A stretch of DNA of 64,000 nt from UBA7330 sp965228105 (GTDB taxonomy: Bacteria > Bacteroidota > Bacteroidia > Cytophagales > Cyclobacteriaceae). The position numbers were made by a program, and so were the translations under genes. Below, one piece after another: positions 8,341 to 16,402 of the stretch. A model generated the notes under the pieces. The model was not told the origin of the DNA. It did not search any database and worked only from the letters and a program-made list of their open reading frames with translations. The number at the start of each line of letters is the position of its first letter. Position 1 is the stretch's first letter. Where the stretch lies: the NCBI GenBank assembly GCA_965228105.1, contig CBDDGZ010000002.1:1054001-1118000 (forward strand), read 5' to 3'.

Positions 8341-10481
8341 AAGCGAACACCATCAATACAAAGGTCTCCAGGCGTAAGTTTGTGGCCCTCTCCTCGGCAT
8401 CATCAGCACTGCTGCTGTTAGGATGTGTGCCCTCTACAGGAAAGGATAAGGTAGTAAACCTTGCCGACGGAGGCGTCGAAACGGCCTTAAATCAATTCAT
8501 CTCCATCAACAGCGAGGGGCTGATCACACTGTATAATCATCGGCCGGAGATGGGGCAGGGCACCTTCCAATCCATCCCCATGATCCTGGCAGAAGAGCTA
8601 GATGCGGATATCACCCAGGTAAAGATTGTGCAATCCGAAGCCAATTCATCGCTCTATGGTCGACAGATGGTTGTGGGCAGTCATAGCATTCAAAGTGAGT
8701 TCATGAACTGTCGTAGGATGGGAGCTGCAGCAAGGGATATGCTTGTCAGGGCTGCAGCGGAGACCTGGGGTGTGCAGCCAGCCGATGTGAAGGCAAAGAA
8801 TGGAGTGGTGACAGCCAACCAAAGTGGAAAGACTCTGACCTATGGGGAGCTGGTAGCCAAAGCGGCCAAGCTGAAAGCCCCGGAGAATCCAAAGCTAAAA
8901 TCTGTCAAAGAATTCAGGACGATTGGTGGTTCGTTTCCACGGGCAGATATCCCCCTGAAGACGGATGGGTCAGCAAAGTTTGGAATTGATATCCAGGTGC
9001 CTGGCATGCTGTATGCTTCTGTTCAGCGATCCCCGGTTTTTGAGGGGAAGGTGGTGAGTTTCAACAAAGAAGAAGTGCTGAAGATGCCGGGAGTGACCCA
9101 TGTGTTAAAGACCAGCCGGGACCTTTTTGGCAACCGGGAAGGAGTGGCCGTGTTGGGGGAAAGCTACTGGGCAGCCTACCAGGGACGTAAGGCGCTGAAG
9201 ATTGAGTGGGACAACCAGGGCCTGGAAAAGATCTCCTCGGAAACCATCAGGAATGACTATCTCAAGGCTTCTCGTGAGCCGGGAGATGTGCTGCATGAAA
9301 AAGGGGATGCAGAAGGAGTTTTTCGTAATGCATCTGAGGTGATCGAGGCGGTCTATGAGATGCCCTACCAGGCGCATGTGCCCATGGAGCCTATGAACGC
9401 CGTAGTGGATGTGCGGGCTGACTCAGCAGAGTTCTGGGGATCTACCCAAAACCCCAATGGAACGAGGTCGTATCTGGCGAAGTTTCTCAATCTTCCGGAA
9501 GAGAAAGTGAAGATCAACTACACGTTTATGGGAGGTGGGTTTGGACGCAGGTCCAGAACCGATGTAGCTGAGGAGGCCGCTGACCTATCAAAGAAATCAG
9601 GACGTCCGGTGAAGGTGATCTGGACCCGTGAAGATGACCAGACAGCCGGACCATTTCGTGCTGCATCCGTCAACACATGCAGGGCAGTACTGAAGCAGGG
9701 TAAAATCGAAGCCCTGGAGCACAAGATCGTCGCCCAGGAGATCCAGAACCAGTCGGGCTCCAACAACAAGGCCGGACGCCAGCTGATGGGCGGGGTCAAC
9801 ACCGAATATGCCATTCCGAATGTCTCCGTGAAAGGGGTGCTGCAAAAGCATCATGTACCGATATCGTACTGGCGGGCGGTATATCACTCTACGAATCCGT
9901 TTGCGCATGAGTCGTTCATTGACGAGCTGGCCGTGAAAGCAGGAAGAGACCCGTTGGAGTTTCGGCTGGAGATGATGCAGGACCACAAACGCTTCAGGCG
10001 GGTGCTGGAAATCGTCGACGAGGTATTTCACTGGAAGGACAAACCGGAAGGCGTAGGCAGGGGACTGGCCATTGCTGAACGGTCCGGTGCGCATTTTGCC
10101 ATGATGATCGATGTGGAGCGGAATGGCAAGGGTGTGCAAGTGAAGAAGATCACCACCGTGGTGGACCTGGGCATCTGCATCAACCCCGACACGGTGAAAG
10201 CCCAGACCGAGGGCTCTATTGTGATGGGGCTGGGAGCAGCTCTGTATGGGCTCACCATCGACAAAGGTGCCATCGTAGAGCAAAACTGGCATCAGTATCC
10301 TTTGCTCCGGATCGGGCAATGCCCCGAGATCGAGACTTACATCGTGAAGAGCGAGGCCGATCCGGATGGTGCCGGGGAGAGTGGCCTGCCCACTGTAGCA
10401 CCTGCCCTGGCCAACGCCATCTATGACCTGACCGGAAAACGGATCAGGCGGTTGCCGATGGATTTGGAGAAGGTGAGCTGA
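8337..10481 (+). CDS. Molybdopterin-binding large subunit, isoquinoline 1-oxidoreductase (IorB)-type
   Basis: This 714-residue protein begins with a twin-arginine signal (SRRKFVALSS) followed by a lipobox-like LLGC, so it should be exported already folded with its cofactor. GGGFGRR (about 398-404) is the molybdopterin-contacting glycine loop, and GAGESGLPT (about 678-686) holds the catalytic Glu of the family. The fused two-half layout and lack of an FAD subunit fit IorB-like aldehyde or N-heterocycle hydroxylases. The substrate is not evident, and quinoline or isoquinoline should not be assumed from the name. The partner iron-sulfur subunit overlaps by 4 bases upstream. No molybdenum cofactor gene is visible in the window. 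Confidence 0.92.
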   Translation: MKANTINTKVSRRKFVALSSASSALLLLGCVPSTGKDKVVNLADGGVETALNQFISINSEGLITLYNHRPEMGQGTFQSIPMILAEELDADITQVKIVQSEANSSLYGRQMVVGSHSIQSEFMNCRRMGAAARDMLVRAAAETWGVQPADVKAKNGVVTANQSGKTLTYGELVAKAAKLKAPENPKLKSVKEFRTIGGSFPRADIPLKTDGSAKFGIDIQVPGMLYASVQRSPVFEGKVVSFNKEEVLKMPGVTHVLKTSRDLFGNREGVAVLGESYWAAYQGRKALKIEWDNQGLEKISSETIRNDYLKASREPGDVLHEKGDAEGVFRNASEVIEAVYEMPYQAHVPMEPMNAVVDVRADSAEFWGSTQNPNGTRSYLAKFLNLPEEKVKINYTFMGGGFGRRSRTDVAEEAADLSKKSGRPVKVIWTREDDQTAGPFRAASVNTCRAVLKQGKIEALEHKIVAQEIQNQSGSNNKAGRQLMGGVNTEYAIPNVSVKGVLQKHHVPISYWRAVYHSTNPFAHESFIDELAVKAGRDPLEFRLEMMQDHKRFRRVLEIVDEVFHWKDKPEGVGRGLAIAERSGAHFAMMIDVERNGKGVQVKKITTVVDLGICINPDTVKAQTEGSIVMGLGAALYGLTIDKGAIVEQNWHQYPLLRIGQCPEIETYIVKSEADPDGAGESGLPTVAPALANAIYDLTGKRIRRLPMDLEKVS

Positions 10482-10503
10482 GGGGTAGGAGATGGAGTTT
10501 GTA

Positions 10504-10516
10504 TGACTCTGATGGG
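10504..10516 (+). repeat. Truncated right arm of the dispersed hairpin repeat
   Basis: GACTCTGATGGGC matches the last 13 bases of the repeat core seen complete at 12948-12960. The left arm ATCAGAGTC is absent, so this is a remnant. Confidence 0.5.
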
Positions 10517-10635
10517 CGAAGGATATCAGCCTGCTTGGCAGCTCGTACCGGGATAGGTCCCGATTGTCTAACTCACCATCTTATTTTAGTACAATTATAG
10601 CCTGACTACTGTTGGTATGGAGCGAGTATACAGGA

Positions 10636-10668
10636 ACTGTGGGAGCACTGTGGGTTCACTGTGGGTGG
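10636..10668 (+). repeat. Three-copy 11-bp tandem repeat
   Basis: ACTGTGGG occurs at 10636, 10647 and 10658, giving an exact 11-base period with three variable bases per unit. It lies in a gene-free stretch between converging genes. No function is evident. Confidence 0.6.
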
Positions 10669-10860
10669 AGACTGGAGGGACTAGGTGGTTTATTTATTAG
10701 AATAATGCAATTATTGATATTGAGTTGGGTTTTTGGGAAGGGGGGCTGAGATTTGATGAATCGCTCAGTACAAGAACCGTACGCTGAGTGGCGTGACCGG
10801 GCTGGCGAACCAGAGGCGAGGGTTTATTGTTCATAGCCGTCTACTCGATTACATTCTTTT

Positions 10861-11601
10861 TTAACCCATTTGAAATTCTGGTTCTTCGTTCCACTCTTGC
10901 CCAAGTAATAATCGACCATTAGCCTTTTTGCTCCTCTTAACTCCATCTGCACCCCAAGTACCCCATTGCTTAAAAAAGAAAGACACTTCTTGGTTGTCAC
11001 ATTGCTCCTGAATTGAAATCGCCCATTGCTGCTTCATTGGTCTAGCATTATGGCCACTTTCACCACCTACAATTACCCAATGGATCTTGTCAAGTCTCAG
11101 TTCACCCAAATCTTCCAAAAGGGGTTCGAGAGATAGGAATCTAATTTTTGCTGGGATTTCTCGAAGGATATCAATTCTATTTTTAGTTTTTTGATTCTCA
11201 ACACTTACTCCAAGCCATACATTATCAGGAACCTTAGAATTTTTAAAATATTCCTTGAGTCTAGCTTCTCTTTTAGTTAAAATCTGATAAGTATGTCTGG
11301 GGGTTCTAGCAATTACTTCAAAAACGCGATCTAAAAATTCAAAAGGCATATCCTCATGAAAAAGATCACTCATTGAATTGACAAAGTATTTGGTAGGTTT
11401 TCGCGTCCGAATAGGAATACTCAACCTTTCTGGCATTATAGCAAACTCAAAACCATTCTTGTAACCAGGCGTTCCCATCGCTTGAAGTCTTTTAGACATA
11501 GTTTCTGCATAACAGTTTTTACAACCAGCAGAGACTTTATCACATCCTGTCGAAGGATTCCAAGTCGCTTCAGTCCATTCAATTTTTGATTTACTCCTCA
11601 T
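10861..11601 (-). CDS. Three-Cys-motif (DUF5131, phage Gp37/Gp68-like) protein
   Basis: This 246-residue protein starts KIEWTEATWNPSTGC and carries Cys20, Cys27 and Cys30 (C-x6-C-x2-C, CDKVSAGCKNC). That is the three-Cys signature of PF07505, found in phages and genomic islands and related by its cysteines to radical-SAM proteins. Further family marks are FVNSMSDLFHED, TKREARL, NVWLGVSVEN and WVIVGGESG. Its biochemical activity is not firmly established. The start overlaps the stop of the TcmP-type gene by 4 bases (ATGA), which is the known pairing for this family. Local sequence is richer in A and T than the metabolic genes around it, in line with acquisition by transfer. Confidence 0.88.
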   Translation of the reverse strand: MRSKSKIEWTEATWNPSTGCDKVSAGCKNCYAETMSKRLQAMGTPGYKNGFEFAIMPERLSIPIRTRKPTKYFVNSMSDLFHEDMPFEFLDRVFEVIARTPRHTYQILTKREARLKEYFKNSKVPDNVWLGVSVENQKTKNRIDILREIPAKIRFLSLEPLLEDLGELRLDKIHWVIVGGESGHNARPMKQQWAISIQEQCDNQEVSFFFKQWGTWGADGVKRSKKANGRLLLGQEWNEEPEFQMG

Positions 11602-12743
11602 AGCGACAATATTATTTGCTCAGGGGCTAATTTATGAATTTTCTGAGTCGCAGTTTTTACTGGATTAATTCTTTTCTCAGCGACGAGTTTTATGATAACC
11701 TTATTAGCATGTTTGGGTAAACATCCCTGGTCGAAGGAATATTTATAAATTTCAACCGTGTTTCTTAAAGTTCCATCTAAAATGGCTGCCTCTAATTTCT
11801 TTTCAAAAAGAGTTAGTTTCCTTGGTCTGTTGTCTTCTGCAAAGATTGAGAACTGACCAGTTTCAAGAAAGATTTCTTCATCTATATTAAAATTCGCATC
11901 TCCAGAGTGTTCGTTTAATTTCCAAGCTACCTTCATGAATTTTTCAATTCCGAAAAAGTGGTTAGATCCGAAAATAAGGCCATAAATGTTAGATCCCTTT
12001 TTAATTGAAAATGGAGCTAAAAAATAATCCTTATCCTTCACTAATGATTTATAATACTCGAAAACAACTCTATGGCTATGGTATGGTCTTGATTGGTCGA
12101 ACTTTACTTTTGTGATTTTTATATAGTCCGAAAATTCAGGGAGTTCATTAAATCTTCGAATGAATGATGATGAAATGAAAAATATGAAATCCGTTCTTTT
12201 GAGCTCTGTGAGCTTTCGAAATACTTCCTCAGTGACTTCCTTAATTCCATATTGATCTAGAAAAATTAGTCTTGGGAATTCCTTTCCTCTAAGCATGGAG
12301 GGATAGATTTCAAAGAACAGTTCTTTGAAATCTTTGTTCATCGGAACTATTTCATATGGACTTTCACTTTCATACGGAGCGACATTTTGTGATAATTTTT
12401 CAAATGTCTTTTTGATTTTCTCGTTAAGAACTACTTTCAATTGTAGTTCATTTTGCTCAATTGCCGAATGATGTTCTTTTAACTCTTCTAATATAATGAG
12501 AGGGCTGCCATGATTTCCATCTGAGTCTTTCCCTTCTCCTGCAAAAAAGTCATAAATAAAAATCTGTTTCCATATTATTTTGGTTCGCTTTGTAAAAGTA
12601 GGAAGCCATTCTCTCAGATACTCGCGAAATATTGCAAGCTTATTCTGTGTTCCTTCGTCAAAAAGGTTTTTTGAAAATATCTTTTGCCATTTGTTCGTGG
12701 TAAAAGGCAGTATACTAAATATTTCATACTGATTGATTTGCGT
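11598..12743 (-). CDS. tcmP: Three-Cys-motif partner protein (TcmP type), start codon missing or non-canonical
   Basis: The frame is open from 12743 (just after a TAA) to the stop at 11598, about 381 codons, which suits TcmP proteins. Conserved-looking sequence begins early (ILPFTTNKWQKIF, then KLAIFREYLREWLPTF) and includes IYDFFAGEGKD, a Rossmann-type motif I. All of this lies upstream of the first in-frame ATG, whose Met is well inside the protein (VPMNKD). The real start is therefore a rare codon (ATA, CTG, ATC or similar) or has been lost. An out-of-frame ATG at about 12726 could reach this frame with one extra T in the TTTT run. A TTG at 12440 would give only the C-terminal two thirds and would drop the nucleotide-binding motif. 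The gene overlaps the three-Cys gene downstream. Confidence 0.75.
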   Translation of the reverse strand, partial: TQINQYEIFSILPFTTNKWQKIFSKNLFDEGTQNKLAIFREYLREWLPTFTKRTKIIWKQIFIYDFFAGEGKDSDGNHGSPLIILEELKEHHSAIEQNELQLKVVLNEKIKKTFEKLSQNVAPYESESPYEIVPMNKDFKELFFEIYPSMLRGKEFPRLIFLDQYGIKEVTEEVFRKLTELKRTDFIFFISSSFIRRFNELPEFSDYIKITKVKFDQSRPYHSHRVVFEYYKSLVKDKDYFLAPFSIKKGSNIYGLIFGSNHFFGIEKFMKVAWKLNEHSGDANFNIDEEIFLETGQFSIFAEDNRPRKLTLFEKKLEAAILDGTLRNTVEIYKYSFDQGCLPKHANKVIIKLVAEKRINPVKTATQKIHKLAPEQIILSL

Positions 12744-12814
12744 TTAGAATTGAATGTAACAATCAGAATAACCGCGTTACTGTTATTCCTCAGTAAATAC
12801 GGATACGTTATCTA

Positions 12815-12962
12815 TATTCCCCATCTAAGATAACTCTTTTATGAATTAAAAAGCATTATTTGAAGATGATGGTTTGATTGTGTTCATTCAAGCTATGACG
12901 AGGTCTGTGAGCCACAGACCTTGGGGGGGTATCAGAGTCCCTGCGGTGACTCTGATGGGCGA
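12815..12962 (+). repeat. Dispersed two-hairpin repeat, copy A (complete)
   Basis: The left part has CATCTAAGATAACTCTTTTA and GATGATGGTTTGATTG. Hairpin 1 is AGGTCTGTG-AGC-CACAGACCT (12901-12921, 9-bp perfect stem). A G run follows. Hairpin 2 is ATCAGAGTC-CCTGCGGT-GACTCTGAT (12931-12956, 9-bp perfect stem), then GGGC. Related full copies lie at 13875 and 21721. This copy sits between the 5' side of tcmP and the ExbD fragment. Confidence 0.85.
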
Positions 12963-12965
12963 AAG

Positions 12966-13292
12966 ATGGTGGAAGCCAGGTTACCAGAAGCAAAGGAGAT
13001 GACCAAGGTGGAGATGAAAACACTTATTAGAGAACTATCAGTTGGCAAGCCGGTAGCTGCTGGTTTTGGTGATAGCCCTAAAATATCTGTAGGAAACAGG
13101 TTGATTGAGCTTGACGAAATTATTCAATGGGTAATTGCGGAGAAGGAAACCCTGCCGGAGGCATATAAGGATCAGATTATTATTCTTTTAAAAGCCGATC
13201 AGGAGGTACCCATGGGATTGATATCGGATATTCAGCAGAAGTTACGGAAAGCCAATGCCCGGAAAATACTTTTTAGGACGCTGGATGAGTAG
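12966..13292 (+). pseudogene. ExbD/TolR-like periplasmic domain fragment
   Basis: The first ATG in this frame is at 12966, right after repeat copy A; a TTG at 12921 would place the repeat inside the protein. The C-terminal part IILLKADQEVPMGLISDIQQ followed by LRKANARKILFRT matches the end of ExbD proteins, where the usual text is of the type IKADxxVxYGxVxDVMxxLRKA. ExbD should begin with a short cytosolic tail and one transmembrane helix; neither is present. There is no exbB or tonB neighbour. The likely reading is a 5'-truncated gene whose front was replaced at or near the repeat. It may still be expressed as a soluble protein, but function as a proton-channel partner is unlikely. Confidence 0.6.
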
Positions 13293-13362
13293 TGGGGGTG
13301 TGAAAAGTAGATGACGAAGTACGTGAGGGCTCAGACCTTAGGTAGATGGGCAAATGAGAGAC

Positions 13363-13395
13363 GAGATCTGTGAGGACACAGGCCCGGGGGAGGAC
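13363..13395 (+). repeat. Partial hairpin-1 copy of the dispersed repeat
   Basis: CTGTG-AGGA-CACAG (13368-13381) is a short stem with loop AGGA, followed by GCCCGGGGGAGG. The apex GTGAGGACAC is identical to that of the RAYT-associated hairpins at 45.3 and 45.7 kb. Hairpin 2 is missing. Confidence 0.5.
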
Positions 13396-13421
13396 TGACC
13401 TTTGGGTTGGGATTTATGGCC

Positions 13422-13841
13422 TCAATAATTCAGTTCGGCCCAAAGTCTGTTTGTTTTATCATCAAAGGCGTATGTCCATTGTATTCCCCAGCGTTTCCCC
13501 GAAGCTAGCCAAATGTCGGCCTGTTGGGGTCGTTCTTCCGCAGATAAGAGGTTAAGTCCCTGTAAATGATTCACACTGGAAAAACTTACCAGTTTAAAAT
13601 TTGCCTTATCGACAACTCCTTTCAGGTTGTAGACCGATATTCGGGTATTCAGGTCAGCATCGAAGTAGCAATTCACAAATTCCACTTTAGGTATGTTGAT
13701 CCCGGAATGGAGCTCATATGTATCTATCACCAATTGGCTGCAATCTGTGGAGTTGGTAAAGGTGAGGTAGATGAACAGTATCGGAATAGCCACTATGAGC
13801 AGGGAGAAGGACACAACAGTGATTTTTTCTTTCTTTTTCAT
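13422..13841 (-). CDS. Small membrane-anchored protein of unknown function
   Basis: This 139-residue protein starts MKKKEKITVVSFSLLIVAI with one hydrophobic segment (about 7-28) and no lipobox or clear cleavage site, so it is probably an N-terminally anchored periplasmic protein. The soluble part is short and contains a paired Cys (DCSQL and FVNCYF) that could form a disulfide, and ends in an aromatic-rich strand (WGIQWTYAFDD). No family was recognised. It lies alone between two repeat-rich spacers; the plus-strand frames over it are not credible genes. Confidence 0.6.
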   Translation of the reverse strand: MKKKEKITVVSFSLLIVAIPILFIYLTFTNSTDCSQLVIDTYELHSGINIPKVEFVNCYFDADLNTRISVYNLKGVVDKANFKLVSFSSVNHLQGLNLLSAEERPQQADIWLASGKRWGIQWTYAFDDKTNRLWAELNY

Positions 13842-13874
13842 GGCTGGTTGGGTAGTTATTCAAAATTCTTTTTG

Positions 13875-14034
13875 TATTCTCATCTAAGATAACTCTTTTA
13901 TGAATTAAAAAAGTCATTTATTGGAAATGATGGTTTGATTGCGATCATTCATCCTTTGGGGATGTCTGTAAGGAGACAGTGAGGACACAAACCTGGGGAG
14001 GGTATCAGAGTCCCTGCGGTGATTATGATGGGCA
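13875..14034 (+). repeat. Dispersed two-hairpin repeat, copy B (degenerate hairpins)
   Basis: The left part shares CATCTAAGATAACTCTTTTA and the next bases with copy A almost exactly, and then AATGATGGTTTGATTG. Hairpin 1 is disrupted (TGTCTGTAAGGAGACAGTGAGGACACAAACC). Hairpin 2 has a normal left arm ATCAGAGTC (14004-14012) but a mutated right arm GATTATGAT (14021-14029). Confidence 0.8.
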
Positions 14035-14090
14035 AGAATCTGTTATGCGTTTAGCTGTTCTATTCGTTGAAGTTGCAAAGTCCAACGAGT

Positions 14091-14672
14091 TTAGGATCTG
14101 TTATCTGAATTAAGAGGTAGCTTAAAAGTAAAGTTAAGGTGTAATTGAAATTCTACATTCAATCCGGTTTCATCAAAGAAGTCCGTTGAACGAAACCCCT
14201 CATAGGGATTTTCGGAGGTTTTGTTAAAGGTGAAAGTACCCATTTTAACATTGGTACCCATGTAAGCACTATCAAAGAGTTTGACTTGAAAACCATATCC
14301 TGCATTCAGAAACAGGTAGTTGTAGGTAGCCGGATAATAGGTATTTCGTTGATTGTGAAGAATGGCTAATTGTGTGACGAAATAGAGGTTGAATTTCTGT
14401 CCTAATCCATTGGGAAAATACTTGTAGTTGACTTCACCACTGAGCAGTGATTGATCTACCCGATCAAATGGATTGAAACCCAAACCTACTTCGAGCTGAC
14501 TATTTCCTTTCAAATAGGCCAGACTTGGAGTAGCCAGAAAGGTGTATAGCTCGCCATTAAATCCTGTGTTAAAACTAGCACCTAATTTACCTGTGGTTTT
14601 CGAATCATTGGTCTGCGCATGATGCACCAATGGGGACAATAGGATCAGTATGATTAGGATGGGTCGTATCAT
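14091..14672 (-). CDS. Probable small outer-membrane beta-barrel protein
   Basis: The 193-residue product has a Sec signal (MIRPILIILILLSPLVHHAQ). The mature part is a run of alternating polar and hydrophobic strands with many Gly, Tyr and Phe residues (for example LNAGYGFQVKLFDSAYMGTN), ending in a strand with a terminal region FHLNFTFKL-like in character, as expected of an 8-stranded barrel. No specific family was recognised. It lies 16 bases downstream of the serine hydrolase gene on the same strand, so the two are likely co-transcribed. Confidence 0.65.
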   Translation of the reverse strand: MIRPILIILILLSPLVHHAQTNDSKTTGKLGASFNTGFNGELYTFLATPSLAYLKGNSQLEVGLGFNPFDRVDQSLLSGEVNYKYFPNGLGQKFNLYFVTQLAILHNQRNTYYPATYNYLFLNAGYGFQVKLFDSAYMGTNVKMGTFTFNKTSENPYEGFRSTDFFDETGLNVEFQLHLNFTFKLPLNSDNRS

Positions 14673-14688
14673 GCCCTGATTTGATGGA

Positions 14689-15711
14689 TTAGTGGTTCAT
14701 TTCGATGATTCGGACAATGCGTTTGTATAGCCTATTGAGCTCGAGCCAGTAGATTTCTTTGCCGCTGGTATTGACAAACTGGACCACCACTGCGTCTATG
14801 TCAGGATGGTAGCGAGCGATACTGGTATAGCCTGGCAACCAACCAGTATGTTCGTACGGATAGACCGATGTGTAAATGCTCTGCTCCTCAGGTGAAAGCA
14901 AGGTACCATCGATGAGTGCCCTTAGAAAGACACTCACATCTTCTGCAGTGGCGATCATGGATCCGCCAGGTAGGGGATATTCCCAGTCCTTCACATCGGG
15001 TTCCCAACCTTTCAGATAACCACTCATCAGGTCATTCATATCTACTTCAGCTGGGATGTTGTAGGTATCGCTTAAACCAAGTGGCGTTAACAGCTCGTCA
15101 CGGATATACGTATGATGAGCGTATCCTAATGTTCGATCTATGATTTCCCCGATTAACAAATAGTTGGTATTGGAATATCGGTATTTCTTATTGGGCTCAA
15201 ATACCGCTGGTTTATCGTAAATCCGCGCTGCGAATGAGAGGTAATCATCAAATGTTTCGCCTGTAACTTCCGGTTCAGAACTGTAATCCAGTATGCCGCT
15301 TCGGTGTTGGAGCATCATCTTCAGGGTGATCTGATCCGCAAATTCTATGCGACCTTCTGCTTCCGGAATATACTCCGCCAGCGTTTTGTCCAATGACAAT
15401 TGCTCATCTGCAACCAAGCGAGTAGTTGCAGCCGCGATGTATAGCTTGCTGATACTTGCAATCTTGAACAATGCATAAGGGTCTGCTGGAATCTGGTTTT
15501 CACGGTTATTCCATCCTGCAGCGTATAGCTGCATGTCACCTGGCCGATTGACACAGACGATGATACCATCCATGCCCTGGTCCACTGCTTCATTTACTTG
15601 TTCCTGGATAGTGTCTGGCAGAGGCTGAAGTCCAAAAGTGCAGCCCGATAAAATAACCACAACACAGGCAAATGTCCTAGATGAAATGATTGGTGTAACT
15701 CGCTTTTTCAT
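14689..15711 (-). CDS. Serine hydrolase of the beta-lactamase/D-Ala-D-Ala carboxypeptidase family (class C-like), lipoprotein
   Basis: This 340-residue protein has a lipoprotein signal with Cys24 (ILSGC). The SxxK catalytic tetrad is Ser86-Ile-Ser-Lys89 in FKIASISKLY, and the YxN motif is Tyr179-Ser-Asn181 in YRYSNTNYLL. LPGGSMIATAEDVSVFL matches the region of PF00144 proteins after the active site. The third KTG-like box is not canonical; HTGWLPGY near residue 300 takes its place, as in many esterase-like members. Such proteins act as carboxypeptidases, esterases or peptidases; true beta-lactamase activity is not implied. It is followed by the barrel protein gene. Confidence 0.88.
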   Translation of the reverse strand: MKKRVTPIISSRTFACVVVILSGCTFGLQPLPDTIQEQVNEAVDQGMDGIIVCVNRPGDMQLYAAGWNNRENQIPADPYALFKIASISKLYIAAATTRLVADEQLSLDKTLAEYIPEAEGRIEFADQITLKMMLQHRSGILDYSSEPEVTGETFDDYLSFAARIYDKPAVFEPNKKYRYSNTNYLLIGEIIDRTLGYAHHTYIRDELLTPLGLSDTYNIPAEVDMNDLMSGYLKGWEPDVKDWEYPLPGGSMIATAEDVSVFLRALIDGTLLSPEEQSIYTSVYPYEHTGWLPGYTSIARYHPDIDAVVVQFVNTSGKEIYWLELNRLYKRIVRIIEMNH

Positions 15712-15752
15712 CTTTGTCGGATTGTCATTTATCAGCTACAGCACTGCTGACT

Positions 15753-16397
15753 TTATTTTTCATACTCTTTTATCTGTTCCAATATTTCTGCTGATTTAGC
15801 AATGGGTTCCCATTCACTACCTGATAGAAAAAAGTCTCTAATCTTTGATTCTTTATGTTTAGCACCGAGCTTTTTGAATAACCAGAAAGAAATGAAGGTG
15901 AGAATTAAGAATATAATTAAGTTAACTCCTCCATAAACATATGGACTTGCTTTAAGGGCTTCTATACTTATCCAGCATACCGACCAAAAGGGTAATTGAA
16001 AGACTGAGAAGTTTAAAGCATTGAAACTTGAAATCCTCAGTTTTGACAATTGTTTTTGAGTGAAAAGAACGTCATCACTACTTCTAATTTCACTGATTAA
16101 ATGTAACTGGTAGAAATAGTTCCCAAGCACAATCGCCATAATAAGAGATATAGCTCCAAAACCCATTGCGACATAGTAGGCATTGGAAATTGCAGCAGTT
16201 ACTGTAATGCCAATTAATAGAATAGTGTAGGGTACTCCAATCAAGACCCCAGTCCATTTTGGACGGTTTAGTTTACGAATTTGTTTATCCAGTTTCTGCC
16301 TAGAAAGATCTAAAGCTATTTCCGTATTTAGGGTGAGCATGCTTTGAATCTTTTGATCGTAGGACTTCCAAATATGTTGCAATTCAATGTTATCCAT
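15753..16397 (-). CDS. Membrane protein co-encoded with an ECF sigma factor (possible anti-sigma role)
   Basis: This 214-residue protein has a soluble N-terminus of about 45 residues (IWKSYDQKIQSMLTLN), then four hydrophobic segments (about 48-68, 74-94, 130-150 and 155-172) and a charged C-terminal tail. The opening WKSYDxKI is typical of small proteins encoded next to ECF sigma factors in this phylum. The gene starts 5 bases after the sigma factor stop. A role in holding the sigma factor at the membrane is inferred from this arrangement only; no zinc-type anti-sigma motif (HxxxCxxC) or FecR domain is present. Confidence 0.7.
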   Translation of the reverse strand: MDNIELQHIWKSYDQKIQSMLTLNTEIALDLSRQKLDKQIRKLNRPKWTGVLIGVPYTILLIGITVTAAISNAYYVAMGFGAISLIMAIVLGNYFYQLHLISEIRSSDDVLFTQKQLSKLRISSFNALNFSVFQLPFWSVCWISIEALKASPYVYGGVNLIIFLILTFISFWLFKKLGAKHKESKIRDFFLSGSEWEPIAKSAEILEQIKEYEK

Positions 16398-16402
16398 ATT
16401 AT

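Larger units (their letters stand above)
10482..10860. other. Gene-free 379-base stretch with fragments of repeats
   Basis: No coding frame is convincing here. It contains the right arm GACTCTGATGGGC (10504-10516) of the dispersed hairpin repeat without its left arm, a small dyad CGGGA-TAGG-TCCCG (10549-10562), and three direct copies of ACTGTGGG. The two flanking genes converge. It looks like a landing area for decayed repeat copies. Confidence 0.6.

Noticed and set aside
7891..10481. Xanthine dehydrogenase or carbon monoxide dehydrogenase
   Set aside because: No FAD subunit, and the large subunit has the twin-arginine signal and layout of the isoquinoline-oxidoreductase type.
12921..12965. 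TTG start at 12921 for the ExbD-like fragment
   Set aside because: This would put the stem of repeat copy A inside the protein; the ATG at 12966 is a better start.
13370..13555. Plus-strand frame of about 61 codons near repeat copy F
   Set aside because: It lies across a repeat and antisense to the small membrane-anchored protein gene, with no protein-like features.
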